From NCBI GenBank assembly GCA_023374045.1, contig CM041776.1, forward strand, positions 143,471,296 to 143,535,295: DNA of 64,000 nt, in the 5' to 3' direction. A model generated the notes under the pieces. It was not told the DNA's origin, searched no databases, and worked only from the letters and a program-made list of their open reading frames with translations. The DNA comes from Limonium bicolor. Its lineage: Eukaryota; Streptophyta; Magnoliopsida; Caryophyllales; Plumbaginaceae. Made by a program: the position numbers and the translations under genes. This document shows, piece after piece, positions 34,810-46,207 of this stretch (the first letter of the stretch is position 1; each line of letters begins with the position of its first letter).

Positions 34810-37188
34810 ACATGTCACCAAACAAGTCCTAAACATCATCTACAACCAATACGCATCCATCCCCATTCATTAAGGGGTTTAAAAACACTTTCGTAAGGAA
34901 TTTAGGGGTGGTCCAGGACTTAGTCCAGCCCCTAAGTCCTGGACCACTTCATGGCCTAACTCTCGGGTGATTTTCTTACCTGGTCCGGGTCTAGGTCTTG
35001 GACTAAGGTCGCGGACTAATGTACCAATTTACTCTCGGCCTATTATTTTCAGTGTGGTCCGGGACTTTGTCCCTACCCTAAGTCCTGGACCACAGCAGGT
35101 TTCTGTCAAATTTGACAGTTTTGAATTCTTTTCTAACTCCAAATTTCACCCAATCTTTTCCTAATCTTTGCACATGTTTCCTAACAAGTTTTAACACCTT
35201 AATTACACCCTAAACCTCCCTAAATCATTGCTTAAACTTGTCACTCCATTCTTGCTTACGTCTACAAATTTCAATTCCCATTTTCAGCCCTATGCACACT
35301 AGTGCATTACAAAACTTCTCTTGACAATTTTTACCTTATTCTCAACCCATTTGGCCATTACAAATTCTTCCAAGACAAATGCATCTCCATTACCCAAGTT
35401 CACTCACCATCTACAAGGTTAAACACTCTAGCTCTTCTCTAGCAAGTCCAAGACACTTATACGCTATTGTTGCTACAGATTTTTACACAAATCTCTTCAA
35501 CTCTTATACTCTAGTTTTGGTGAGTTTAATCGACTGTTCTACACTCCACTTTCCTCCTAACCAACCTTAGGTTCTTCAACTACTAATCCTCACTTAAACC
35601 ACTCGTTTTCTACAAAAATTTCACCATAGGTCACCTACAATTCTAGCATGCCCTAACACATTATCTTCATCACCTATTTCAATTCAAACCTAACCAAACC
35701 CATAGTGGGTTCTACCAACACACAATTCATCCAAAATCTCATCCATAATTCACCAATTACATTATAACGCCATAATCATTAAATGCATGGCTCCAAGGCC
35801 CTTAAATCATAAATAATCTCACCATTGCATAAACATAACCGCAATTCTCTCTTAAATATACTAACAACATTCCAACTCATAATTTTGGGTTCATTCTTTA
35901 AATTCCAATCATTTAGAATAATCATCAAGGTAGATTATTTACATTTGTTCTCCATTTCTTTTCCAATCTTCTCCTCTTCTCTTTTTCTCTTGACTCTACA
36001 ATCGGCGAAGGGGTAAACCAATTGCCAAGAATTCTAAATTACCATTCAAAGAGGGAATGGGACTAAGTAAAAACACTTAGACACATTGAAATAGCCCTGG
36101 GATTCATAAAGAGGCTTAAAGAAAGAAATTAAGGCTTACCTTTGGAAGCTCTTGCATGGTTTTCAATCATGAATCAAATAAGGGCTTTCAACCACCAATT
36201 GAGGCTTGGAAAACTGCTCAAACAAAGAAAGAAAAATGCCACATTAAGGGCTGAAATCGGCCAACGTAAGAGAATGGAGAAAAATGAGTTTTCTTGGATT
36301 TTTCTTACCTTGAATGAAAGAGGAGGCAACCTAGCTCCTTAAAATCTGATTTTCTCTTCAAATGGGCTATACCCATAGAGGTTAACTTCACCCTTTGGAG
36401 ATTTTGAAAAGAGGGAAGTGTAGCCCTTGATGAGTGAGAGGAGCTCAAATATGTAATTTATTTTTGATTTGGAGCACGGACTTGGCTTGGGTATGAGGAG
36501 AAAGAGGGGATGCCATGGGAGGGCTGCAAAATCTCCAGAAATGGGGAAGGAAGGAGGGATAATACAGTGGGGAAGAAGAAGGAAGGAGAGAGAAGAGAGA
36601 AATGAGAGGAAAGAGAGGGGAAAGGGGCTTTTGTACCTTTTTCACTTTTTTCGTTTGTCTCTTTAATTAAAATCTAGCTCATTAGTTGAGAGAGGTGATG
36701 AATCACCATTAATAAAACCTCCCCCCTTATAATTAGTGAGGGAGGGGCGTTTTCGTCTTTTCAGAAGAAATGATTGTTAAATATCTCGGTTTGGCACTAT
36801 TCACTATCCGGGCCCGTTTTCCGGATTTTTTATCGTTTCTTTAATTTTAATGGTTCAACACCCTTTATTAAAGTTTAATTATAGTTATATAGTCATCTAT
36901 AATTTTACAAGTCTGTTTGACCACTTAAAGTCACGTTTTCGGGTTTTCTCGAAAAACGTGCTTTAAAGCTCCATTAGCGTTTTTAACCCACTATATGGAT
37001 CCATTTTCTTCGGGAATTGTTCCCACATATTATTTAGGCATAACTAAGCCTTAGGATTCCATCTAGGACCCTAGTCGAGGTCACATACCTCCCATCGTTG
37101 CGTAACACGGGTTTTTACGTTTTGTGCTTTTTACGGGTTTTCTCTTTTATTTTGGTTTTATTTTCTTCATCAATATTCTTTAGGCACT
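34810..37188 (-). mobile_element. LTR fragment L (LARD-like family, minus)
   Basis: Homologous to LTR C between about 25560 and 27740: CACCCAATCTTTTCCTA, CACATGTTTCCTA and near its right end a shared ATTTTAATGGTT...AATTATAGTTATAT block. Flanked left by Copia F and right by Copia G, so both ends are lost. Splice-donor-like AAG|GTAAG sites on the minus strand are at 36309 and 36140, matching the ladder in C, E and I. No coding sequence; the 3' half is pyrimidine-rich on the minus strand. Confidence 0.78.
34908..35098 (-). repeat. GGTCCAGGACTTAG / CTAAGTCCTGGACC cluster in LTR L
   Basis: At least three paired units, one being a near-perfect 14-bp dyad with an 8-nt loop (about 34911-34946). A fifth distinct repeat sequence at the same relative LTR position. 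Confidence 0.8.
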
Positions 37189-37969
37189 TGAAACCAGCAA
37201 GCGCTCCTGATGCGTCCCCGACGTGTCGTGGATGTATCGTGGACTCTAATAAAACTTGATAGTTTGGGAAGGGACGAGAGATAAACTTAAACACGAAAAC
37301 ACATTTCGATTGAGAATTTACACACACGAAATTCACCAAACCTCCCTTGCCCCACACACGGACTCCAGGGATAGTTTCGACTTTACCCCTAAAGTCGTGA
37401 ACCCTTTCCTGACTATCGGCCTATGGTTGACCGACCGTTCCCCGACCTGTCGTCCTATCAAATACCCAATGTATTGATACTCTTACCCAGTCCTCTCTAG
37501 CTCACCAACTCTCTAGCACTTACACACACTCCTAAGTCTGATCCACACTTGCCCAGATTATCTCTATCTTTTCTCTCGTACGGGCTTACTTACCTATGGA
37601 ATAAATGCAAGTATATATACACGGTTGTTAGGATGTAACAACTGTCATATTAATCCCTAGACATCTAGGAGTCGACTACTACTTTGATTATTCACATAGC
37701 AACCACACAAGGCTTGTAGAGAGTCGTCAACTTGATCTGGAGGCTTGAACTACGTGACACCTCGTGGCTGGTCAAGTTGGCGGTAGTCCTCTTGATAGGT
37801 CGATCACCACTTGTGTGCCCCACTTGCCTGATTCAGTTTGGCTCATTAAATGCTCATAAATGCCCTCTTCTGAATTCATTACGGCTATGTAATGATGTTC
37901 ATTTATAGCTTTGTTATCTTGTGCATTAATGAACTTCTTCTTTTGTCGCGAACTTGTCTTGAACAAGTT
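37189..37969 (-). mobile_element. Element G 3' LTR, part 1
   Basis: On the minus strand this is the 3' portion of the LTR, ending ...GCTTGCTGGTTTCA. It shares the GTATATATAC TATA-like block near 37612 with F. It is interrupted at 37970 by solo LTR E with target duplication AAGTT; the intact counterpart is in G's own 5' LTR at 55911-55925. Confidence 0.85.
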
Positions 37970-38899
37970 TGAAATACCCCAAACTTTGATATGGTGTTTA
38001 AGTGATAAACTAAGTTATAAGGAGGCCAAATAATGCCTTAGAAACATTAAGAAACATTTCTAATCAAAGAAAACATAAGGAAACACCAAAAGAGCAGTTT
38101 AAGCGAAAACGTGCTCTAAGCTTGGAGAGACTTGGGTGAGCACCCAAATATTGTTCTTAGACCTTAGTAATATCCTAATGGTCATTTGAAACCAATTACC
38201 AAAGAAAACCAAGCTTGAAAACAAGTTAAAACACAAAATGTGCTTTAAGGAGTCTTAAAGCACATTTTTGAAAAATTGTCTTGTAAATAGGTTTTGAGTG
38301 GCTAAATGTCCATCATTACTCTTTAATTAACATGTGTACTAATTAGTATCACATTAGGAAGTCTAAATCAATGGGAAATCAAAAATTTCACAATTATGTG
38401 CACTAGTTTGTGAATAGTAACCAAATAGTGCCTAGTTTAGTTTTTAGTCAATTTAGTTTAGTTAGTTGGTCAAACAAGACCATGACTAGCTTAATTAAAT
38501 GGGGTGGCCGATTTTTAAGGTGATGATTCACCACTTGATCAAATAACAAAAGAGAAGAAGAGAAAAAGTAAGTAAGGTTACTATTTACTTTTAAAAGAAA
38601 TCTTACCTTTTAAGCCATCTCTCTCCTCCTTTCTTCATTCTTCTTCTTCTTCACCGATTTTTGCTGCTCCTCTCTTCTTCTTTGACGTGAAGAACAACCC
38701 CATGCTAGCTCACCTTCCTTTGTATACTACTTACTCATTTTAGCTCCAAAACCAAAACAAAACACATATTCTTCTTAGTTAGCTCAAGCTTCTTCTTTCT
38801 ATCTTTCCAAAACTTCAAGAGCCTCATTTTGGAGCCAAGGCAAATTGCCATTAGAGGAGGAAAATCAAGCTTGGAGACTCCATTAGCTTCTCCATTCTC

Positions 38900-39275
38900 T
38901 TAAGGTAAAGAATATGTAAGAAAATCTAGGTTTCCATCATGTTCTCTCCATGTCCGAAAATTATCACTCATGGGGTTCCATTTTTATGCCTTGTTCTAGA
39001 TTGTTTTCTACTCTTCAAAGGATAAAGGAGGTCCTTCTTGCTTCATATCCAAGCTTGTCTTGAGAAACCAAGGTAAAACAACCACCTTAATACCTTAAAG
39101 CACATTTTTAACCTAGGGTTTGTTCCTTAGGGTTAATGTATTATCTAGCACTCATTGGAGTCATTGGATATTGGTTAGAACATTGGCAAGGAGAGTTTAA
39201 GTGGTGACCGAGATTGAGCAAGGAAAAACCTAAGGAAGAAAGTTTGTAAAGCTTGAAAAAGAACAAGGTAAATTA
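38900..39275 (+). promoter_or_regulatory. Ladder of three AAG|GTAA donor-like sites in LTR E
   Basis: Sites at 38904|38905, 39072|39073 and 39267|39268 (spacing ~168 and ~195) follow a pyrimidine-rich leader. LTRs I (59782, 59947, 60122) and C (26851, 26688, 26490) show the same ladder. A TCGTAG|GT acceptor-like site follows at 39513. Splicing is inferred. Confidence 0.45.
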
Positions 39276-40323
39276 CTTACCTTAAGGTGTTTTATTGTTT
39301 AAGGGAATGGGATTTAGATATGCGATGAGCTTAGTGTAGAGTTTACATTGGGAAAAAAGAAAGGGGTTATAAAACCTAGGAGAAAGAACAATGACTATAC
39401 TTGTGAACTTTTGACTAAGGAGCAAATGAGAAAAAGGAGATAGTTTAAGAATATCAAGGTGAATTACAAGAAGCATTTTATTTCAATGGGAGCTTTGTTG
39501 TGTGTATTCGTAGGTTAAAGGCAAATATATGTGGAAATTCAGTGGTTAAGATTATTGTCATTTAAGGGCCTAAGCGCCAAGCATTTAAGTTTATACACCA
39601 TGTAATGATGTGGTGTAGTTTTGGTGTAAATTGTGTGTTAAGGTGTTGTGATGAGAATTTGAGTGATATTGGTTGTTTGATGGTGAAAAGCCAAGTGTTT
39701 GGGTGCAACAATATACTAGAGAACCCATGGCAAAATTTAGTGAAGAACTTAAGTGTTTAAGATGTTCTAAGGAGATTTCATGACTAAGGAAGTACTGGGA
39801 ATCTTGGGTGTTGTGTTGGCTAAAAAGAAATGAATCTAAGATGTTCTAGAGAACTAGGGAGACTTAGGTATGCCTATGAGTAACTAAGGGTCACAATGGT
39901 GAATTTTAGGTACCAAGACCTTGATAAAAGAAGCTAGGAAACTTGTGTAAGTTTGATGTAAATGAGTGTAAAACTTTTAGATGGTTTAGGTAGAAACTAG
40001 AGTTTAGGATTTAAGGAAGGCTTGGAAAATGTAATAGGGGTGGAAAGTGGTGTATATGGTGTGGTCTAGTTGTTAAGGAGGGAACTCTTGGTTAGTAGAA
40101 GTTATAGGTGAAAGGTATGTTGGAAAAGTAGGAAAGGAATAAGTGTTAGGTGTTGGTGGTTGTTGTAAGAATTGAGTAAAGGGTTGGAATGATCTTTGGA
40201 GGTTATTTTAATGAGTATGGAGGATGATTTAAGGTGGGTTTAAGGGTCTAAATGATGTTAGAACACATTAGGAGGCTTGGGGAAGAATTTGGAATTGAAA
40301 GAACAACTTAAGAGTAAAGTCTG

Positions 40324-40568
40324 TAGTGGTCCGACCCAGGGTCCGACCCAGTTCTGGGTCGGACGGACCTCTGTTAAGCCACCGTAAATGTTTCTGGAAT
40401 GGTCCGACCCAGGGGACTTGGGTCAGACATGGGTCGGACGGGAGAGTTTTAAAAGACGGGAAAATTTCTGGAATGGTCCGACCCAGTTGGTTGGGTCGGA
40501 CAAGTGGAACCTTTCAAACCCGATAGTTACTGGAATGGTCCGACCTAGTTGGTTGGGTCGGACGACCC
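40324..40568 (+). repeat. TCCGACCCAG / TGGGTCGGA palindrome cluster in LTR E
   Basis: Four units, three introduced by TT(T/A)CTGGAATGG and each containing TCCGACC(C/T)AG...GGGTCGGA. The introducing spacer is shared with LTR I, but the palindrome is not. Confidence 0.88.
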
Positions 40569-41028
40569 TTAACACTAAAAAAAAAAGAAATTTTGAATTC
40601 TAAGGATGATAATTGGTAATAAGGTATGCCATTGGTAGGGTAGTAATGATTAGGACCCTAAGAAGCTAAGGGATTAAGTTAAGTTAAGTAAAAACCTTAA
40701 TGTTCAAAGTTAAGTTTATAAGGTTAAGTGGCAAGGATTTAAGAGGGTATCGAATGGGAATCTTTAGGGACTAAGTGAGTTAAGTAAGGTGCAAATAACT
40801 AATGGCCTCAAAATGAATCAATGTTTTAGGTTTGTGAATTGGGACCCCGGAGAAGGTTAAACAAACGACAGACGACGGTGAACAGTACAATCTTTCTTGT
40901 GACCTGCTTGCTAACGAGGTGTCCCTCGGCTTGTGTGCTATCTGTTTAATTGCTATGACTAAGACAAGATAAAGCATGCAACCGGTTATATTTGTTCTCG
41001 TTGTGAATGTGTTTTCCTTACACTAACC

Positions 41029-42678
41029 TGATAAGTGCAAAACATATAGACTTATTAAGGTTTAATCACCTTATAATTTGCAGCATTTTTAGTAATGTTT
41101 CTCACTTATCTTGGGTTTTTCCTATAATTATGTTGTTATATTAACTGATGTATTATATGTGTTAAATTGTAGGAAAAATGCCAAATTAAACACATATATT
41201 ATTAAGGATTAAACAAGGCACGCGAGATGCACACGCAAGAGGCGTGTCCGCCCTTGCAACCGCCTGAAGCAAGGTGGACGTGATAGAGCAACCGCCCTTG
41301 CAACCGCCTGGAACAAGGCGGACAAGAGAGGAACAACCGCATGTACAACCGCCTTATATTAGGCGGACGTAGAGAACCGCCATGCAACCGCCTATTTTAA
41401 TGCGGACGTGAGTCATGCAGTTGCATGCGGACGTGAGATAAAATGAGGATGTCCGCATGAAATAAAGCGGACAACCATGCGGACACGTGTAAATTTCCAG
41501 ATCTGAAATTAACGGAACGGGTTATCTTCTTCGCCGACTGTCGGCAAGTTGCTGCCATATCCATTACCAGTCGGCGCCCACCTTAAATCACTCACGCGTT
41601 GCAGCTCTGTCCCCTGCAATTAATGAAGCAATCAATGAGCAAATCCTTTCACGCGTCCAGCTCTTTCTTTCTGTCGCCCCAATCAATTCCTCACGCGGTG
41701 TTCCCTATCTGCTGCCTCTTCTTTTCCTTCCTCTATAAAAGCCACGCTCCATTCATCTTCTCCAGTGTCCTTTCGGAGGTTCCTTCCGTGGTTCCTTCCG
41801 GAGTTCCAATTCACCCCATCAATCCATCTTCGTACCACTACACCTTCATTCACTCGTTCATTCCATTTCTATTCTCCCGTCTTCTCCATTTGTTTTCTTT
41901 CCATTTCACAAATCTCTCCTCTAGTCTCACGTATTTAAATAGAAGATCAAACTATTTACTATGTTAGGCTAGAGTACGTATACTTTGCGAATGATTATTA
42001 TGTGTATGTATTAATTATGCAATATTTTTACTGGTTTTAATTAAATACAGTTTGTTACGATTAAAGCTTATCTCTCGCCTTTTTAATAAATGTCATGAGT
42101 TTATTAAATTGCTTGCTAAGTCTATTTTGATCAGACCGGTGATAAATACATAGGTTAATTAAGCCGTAAATCTGGAGAAAGCTTATTATGATTTAATAAG
42201 TTAGTATTTTCAGATGCAATTATATTTCCTCGAATTTAATGTCCGTTTACATAAGTTTTGCTCGAACCTTGATTAGACCGAGCATTTTCTTGTAAACGAG
42301 TTCTTATGAGGCTATGATTTAGTCCTTAAGATAATTAAAGGAATTTTGCCAAACAATTATAATTAAACCAGTAGAAATAGCATGAATGAGCAGATTATAA
42401 TAACCTGACCCAGAGTCCCGTTTAGTTTATTTATTTACTTAGTTTATTTTATCTTTCCTTTTTATTTATAATACAAGTCAATTAATTCCCCCTTTTTGTG
42501 ACACGCTTAGGTACTATAATATGCACATTAGTCCCACGGTTCGACATCCGGTCGCTTACATTTCACTATACTACCACGACCGGGATTTGTTTGCAGCCCG
42601 ACGTTTATTTTGAGTTTTAATTTCTTTTCTTTTATGTTAATTACACCAGTTCTAACCACTCAGATATACACGTCTGCA
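41029..42678 (+). mobile_element. Element J LTR
   Basis: 1650 bp, TGATAAG...GTCTGCA. U3 carries a GTCCGC/GCGGAC palindrome cluster (41240-41490), then CACGCGTTGCAGCTCTGTCCCC (also seen in K and M) and a TATA box TATAAAA at 41734-41740; R/U5 is AT-rich. Confidence 0.82.
41240..41490 (+). repeat. CCGCCT / AGGCGGAC palindrome cluster in LTR J
   Basis: Repeated CAACCGCC(C/T)...AAGGCGGAC pairs about 30-50 bp apart, then GTCCGCATGAAATAAAGCGGAC. It lies upstream of the TATA box, unlike the cluster of B. Confidence 0.82.
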
Positions 42679-42681
42679 AAA

Positions 42682-42699
42682 TGGCGCCGTTGCCGGGGA
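42682..42699 (+). promoter_or_regulatory. Primer-binding site of element J
   Basis: TGGCGCCGTTGCCGGGGA, the characteristic PBS of plant Athila/Tat-lineage Ty3 elements, 3 nt after the LTR end. Confidence 0.92.
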
Positions 42700-42854
42700 C
42701 TAGATTTATTCTAGTTCCTAAGCCCCGGATTATTCACCTGTTTAATTATAAATATTCTGTTCTTTTTATTCTGTTAATATTATGTCCATAATATTTTGTT
42801 AATTGTTTATATTAATTATCTACTATATTTTGTTTATATTATTATATTTGTTGT

Positions 42855-43250
42855 TTAATCTAATTCCTAACATCTAATTCTAACTTCTAACATTTTAATT
42901 TTATGTATACTAATTCCTAACATTTAATATTTTGTCTACTAATTACTAACTTTTAATTTTCTGTAAATTAACTACTAACATTTAATTTTCTGTAAATTAA
43001 CTACTAACTTATAATTTATGTCATCTAACTACTAACTTATAACTTTATGTCATTTTTATTTCTAACTTATAATTTTATGCCATTTTTATTTTGTTATTGT
43101 TTGATAAGTATAATAATAATAAAAAAAAAAAACGTAACAGAGGCGGTCCGCCTAACCGTCCGCCCTCCTGTCCGCCTCATTAGACGCGGACGCCACTGAG
43201 CCGCGACCGCCCTCCTGTCCGCCTCATTAGACGCGGACGTCCCCAGTCTT
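42855..43250 (+). repeat. AT-rich minisatellite and second GC palindrome block in J interior
   Basis: From 42860 to 43095, 25-40-bp units of CTAACATTTAATTTTCTGT and CTAACTACTAACTTATAA are repeated. They are followed at 43140-43245 by two copies of GTCCGCCTCATTAGACGCGGAC (as CCTCCTGTCCGCC...GACGCGGACG). This places the GCGGAC palindrome in the leader as well as in the LTR. Confidence 0.75.
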
Positions 43251-43689
43251 CTAAAAAAAAAACGCCGCGTTTCAATAACATGTTCTTCCCCAATTGCTCC
43301 AGCTCAACCCGACACCTGAAGAGAAGACCAAAGCGCGCGACTAGCCCCAGCTCTCAACTGCTCCAGCATCTTCGATTCTTTTCGTTTTTGTTTTATTTCT
43401 CTGTTGTTTCCTAACATTTTGTAGACTAATACTGTTTTAACCTTGTCAAACTTTTGTTACATACAGGAAGGTAACAGATCAGTTTACTTTATGTTTATGT
43501 TTTATGCAGTGCTTTATTATTTATGTTTTTCATATTATTATTTTCTTTTGGTGCCACTTGAGTTCTGCTGGCTATATATGATTTTTCTTTTCAGAATAAA
43601 TTCTATATTCGAACATATAGCTGAACTCGCCTATGGAAGCAACCTCAGTTGCTCTAGGAATTTTGATATCTTCGGTTGAACACTTGTGC

Positions 43690-44805
43690 GAACTAAAGTG
43701 TGAGGAACGTCTCACCCCTACCAAAGCTTTAAGTGTGAGGAAGGGTATCTTCCTCAATCTACGATATAAGGGGAGTTTCAGTTCTTCCTTTATTATATTC
43801 ATGTTCAACCTATATGAGTTTAATCCTTATTGAGTCTGTCATATTTTGAAAGGTCCTTTTCTTGAATTTAATTCTGAACAATGAGGACATTGCTCCTCTT
43901 AAGTGTGAGGAAGGAGAGACCTTTCCCTGAAAATATGACAGTTGTTCGATAATGCCACACTCGCTTTTTGCTACTCTAAACTGCCTAAATAAAAAAAATG
44001 ATGAAAAAATGAGATAAAATAATTATAGAAGTGTCTGAAATTATGTCAAGTGACAACTGAAAGATGGTTTTATTTTAAGGAGTTTGTATAAAATTATTTT
44101 CCATCAAAATACTCTATTTTTACTCAAAATATGATAGATCTGCTAATTGTAAAAACCAATTTAGTTTAGCTTGGGATTATGGAAATATGTGGAAAGTCAA
44201 GGAAAGAAAAGGATAAAGACAAGGTACTCCGCTGTTTATGAATTTTTCTAACCAAAAACAGGCCTCGTCTATCCGGTTATTAAGTTCTTTAGGGTGCTTT
44301 AACACCTATCTACCTAAGGTCTCGCGACCTGGGATAGAAGACCCAACACCGCTACAAGGATAGAGAGAAAAGTCTGGGGTATAGAAAAATAATGCAAAAA
44401 AAAATATTATGTGTGTTTTGTATATACAATCTTCACATTCAAAAAAAAGAAATGAAAATAATAAATTGCAATTTCTATTTATAAACATGAGTACATGGTG
44501 TTGAAAGGTATTGCGGAATAAGGCATTACTTCACATCCCTTGTCATCCCGGGTTAGAGAATTGAAATTGGTTGGAAATCCCAGGTTAATCTAACTTGTTT
44601 TCTGCAGTCTAGTTTTTCTATGCTTTTATTAATTTATTCTTCTTCACTGTTTATAAAAACCTACTTCTAAGAGCAGAATTATTCTTTCAATTGTCACTTT
44701 GTCTAAATTCCCTTCTACACTTATTTAATCTTGTTTTATTTTTATGGCTTAGAGATAATTATATTCCTTATTTGCTTGAGGACAAGCAAAAGTCAAGTGT
44801 GAGGA
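43690..44805 (+). promoter_or_regulatory. Repeated AAGTGTGAGGAA PPT-like boxes and J 3' end
   Basis: AAGTGTGAGGAA recurs near 43697, 43731 and 43900; a final AAGTGTGAGGA at 44795-44805 is the element terminus. Tat-lineage elements usually carry a similar purine motif just before the 3' LTR. Confidence 0.6.
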
Positions 44806-45836
44806 TAACCCACGAGACTTGAGATTGTTACTAACTAAGTTTAGTACTTACTGAGTTAAGAATAAGAGTTAAGTATTGGTGAATGTTGGTTAATACCCGA
44901 TAAGGTTTAACTAACACATGGTGGGTAAGATTTTTACTAACTGGAACTTGAGTGAGGAAACCCGGGACTGACTCCGGTCATGCATGCAAAGGAAAGGGGG
45001 ACGGTATCTGAATCAGATCCGCCCTCCGCTTAAGGACTTGTCTTCAGACTTGTTGCCTAGGGCCGGTTGCCGACTCAGCTACGCTGGACTCCCGTCCAGG
45101 GTAGGTGGCTTTAAGATGGTGCGGTAGGATCACCTAAATCCTAGGTTTGAGATTAAGCTACAACCATTCCCTTCTAGGAACGGTTTGTATACTGAGATTA
45201 AGTTAAGGATAAGACTGAGGTAAGATAAGGATCTGAGGTTATGGAAATCAGGACTAAGGAGGGGGTTACTAACCCGTTTGATAAGGGAACGCTTGTGTTG
45301 TTCATTGTGTGTGAGCTATGTATGTTCATCTGTGGATTGTTGTTTATTGCACTTCATATCATGCTTGTGTACTTAATCAATTTCCATGCTATCGACAATT
45401 AGTCGTCGTAGCCCCGTTAGCTTGGGGGCCATGAGAGGGAGTACCAGCATTCGTGCTGACCCCCTTTGGGGGCTGTTTTTACACTTGCAGGTAAGAGGCC
45501 CATGAAGACGCACCATGAGAGTAGGAGCGGTTAGACTTAGGATGGGTTGTTCATTTTGAGTACGGGTTGCGCTTGTGCTCCCGTTTGTTTATATTAAAAC
45601 TAATGTAAGTTTGTGGCTATGACTTAGATACTTAAACTCGGTTGGTTGGTGGTATCTTGGATGGTGATGTTTTGGTCGGTTGTTTACTTTGGATAAGTGT
45701 TGTAATATTATAAGGCCGGTATGTTCTAACGATTAGACCATGGCAAGGTCTAGGTGTTTGTTATTTCCGCTGCGACGAAATCGATTAAGTTTAAAGTTTT
45801 GCGATAACCACGATAGGCTTTGGACGGGGTGTTACA

Positions 45837-46192
45837 AAGTTGCTCATGTGGATGTATGTGTCTTAACTGAATGTGTTGATCCTTTACAGTCTTCTGTCTT
45901 TGATTTTCATCTTTAAGCATAAGAGATATCTTCGTGTGGTGTTTTACTGGTTGTCTGTGCCAGAAGTTCTACGGAGCTCTCACCGACAGGTGCCCGACTG
46001 GTAGGGCACATGTCGTGGATTGACCGCGCTTGCAACCTTGCGTGCTAAGCCACTCATGACTTAAGTGCGCTTGCAACCTTGCGTGCTAATCCACTTATTC
46101 ACCTGTCTATCTGAATCATGAATCTTGGCAAACACATTAGATAGACAAAACAAGGTTCGCTATCATCAAAACTAAAGGATCTTGTCTTAACA
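45837..46192 (-). mobile_element. Element G 3' LTR, part 2 (LTR start)
   Basis: Resumes after the AAGTT duplication and ends (minus-strand start) TGTTAAGACAAGATCC at 46192. Together with 37189-37969 it makes about 1.13 kb. It contains a tandem duplication of a ~40-bp GCTTGCAACCTTGCGTGCTAA block that F lacks. Confidence 0.85.
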
Positions 46193-46207
46193 ATTTTCCC
46201 CTTTTTA
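46193..46207 (-). promoter_or_regulatory. Polypurine tract of element G
   Basis: The minus strand reads TAAAAAGGGGAAAAT immediately before the LTR. It is preceded by ...GGTTGCCATCATT, a Sirevirus/Maximus-like context. A second purine-rich stretch, two GGGGGAAT copies, is at 46259-46281. Confidence 0.8.

Larger units (their letters stand above)
41029..44805 (+). mobile_element. Element J: TGATAAG-type (Tat/Athila-like) element lacking a 3' LTR
   Basis: Starts TGATAAGTGC, flanked by TAACC on both sides (41024-41028, 44806-44810). The order is LTR (41029-42678), PBS TGGCGCCGTTGCCGGGGA (42682-42699), about 2.1 kb of non-coding interior, then TTGCTTGAGGACAAGCAAAAG and AAGTGTGAGGA, where it stops. 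The interior has no gag or pol. The target site is confirmed by alignment with LTR D, which lacks the insertion. A full second LTR is expected after the PPT-like end but is absent. Confidence 0.85.
37970..45836 (+). mobile_element. Element E: solo LTR of the LARD-like family (interrupted by J)
   Basis: Begins TGAAATACCCCAAAC, ends GGGGTGTTACA and is flanked by AAGTT on both sides (37965-37969, 45837-45841). Without the 3.8-kb J insertion it is about 4.1 kb. It has no PBS, PPT or interior, so it is a solo LTR left by recombination between the LTRs of a full element. It aligns in order with LTRs C and I. The empty site is preserved in the paralogous Copia LTR at 55900-55930, which confirms both boundaries. 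Confidence 0.92.

Noticed and set aside
37970..45836. E as a full-length retrotransposon
   Set aside because: No PBS of its family, no PPT and no second LTR; the only PBS inside belongs to nested J. A solo LTR fits better.
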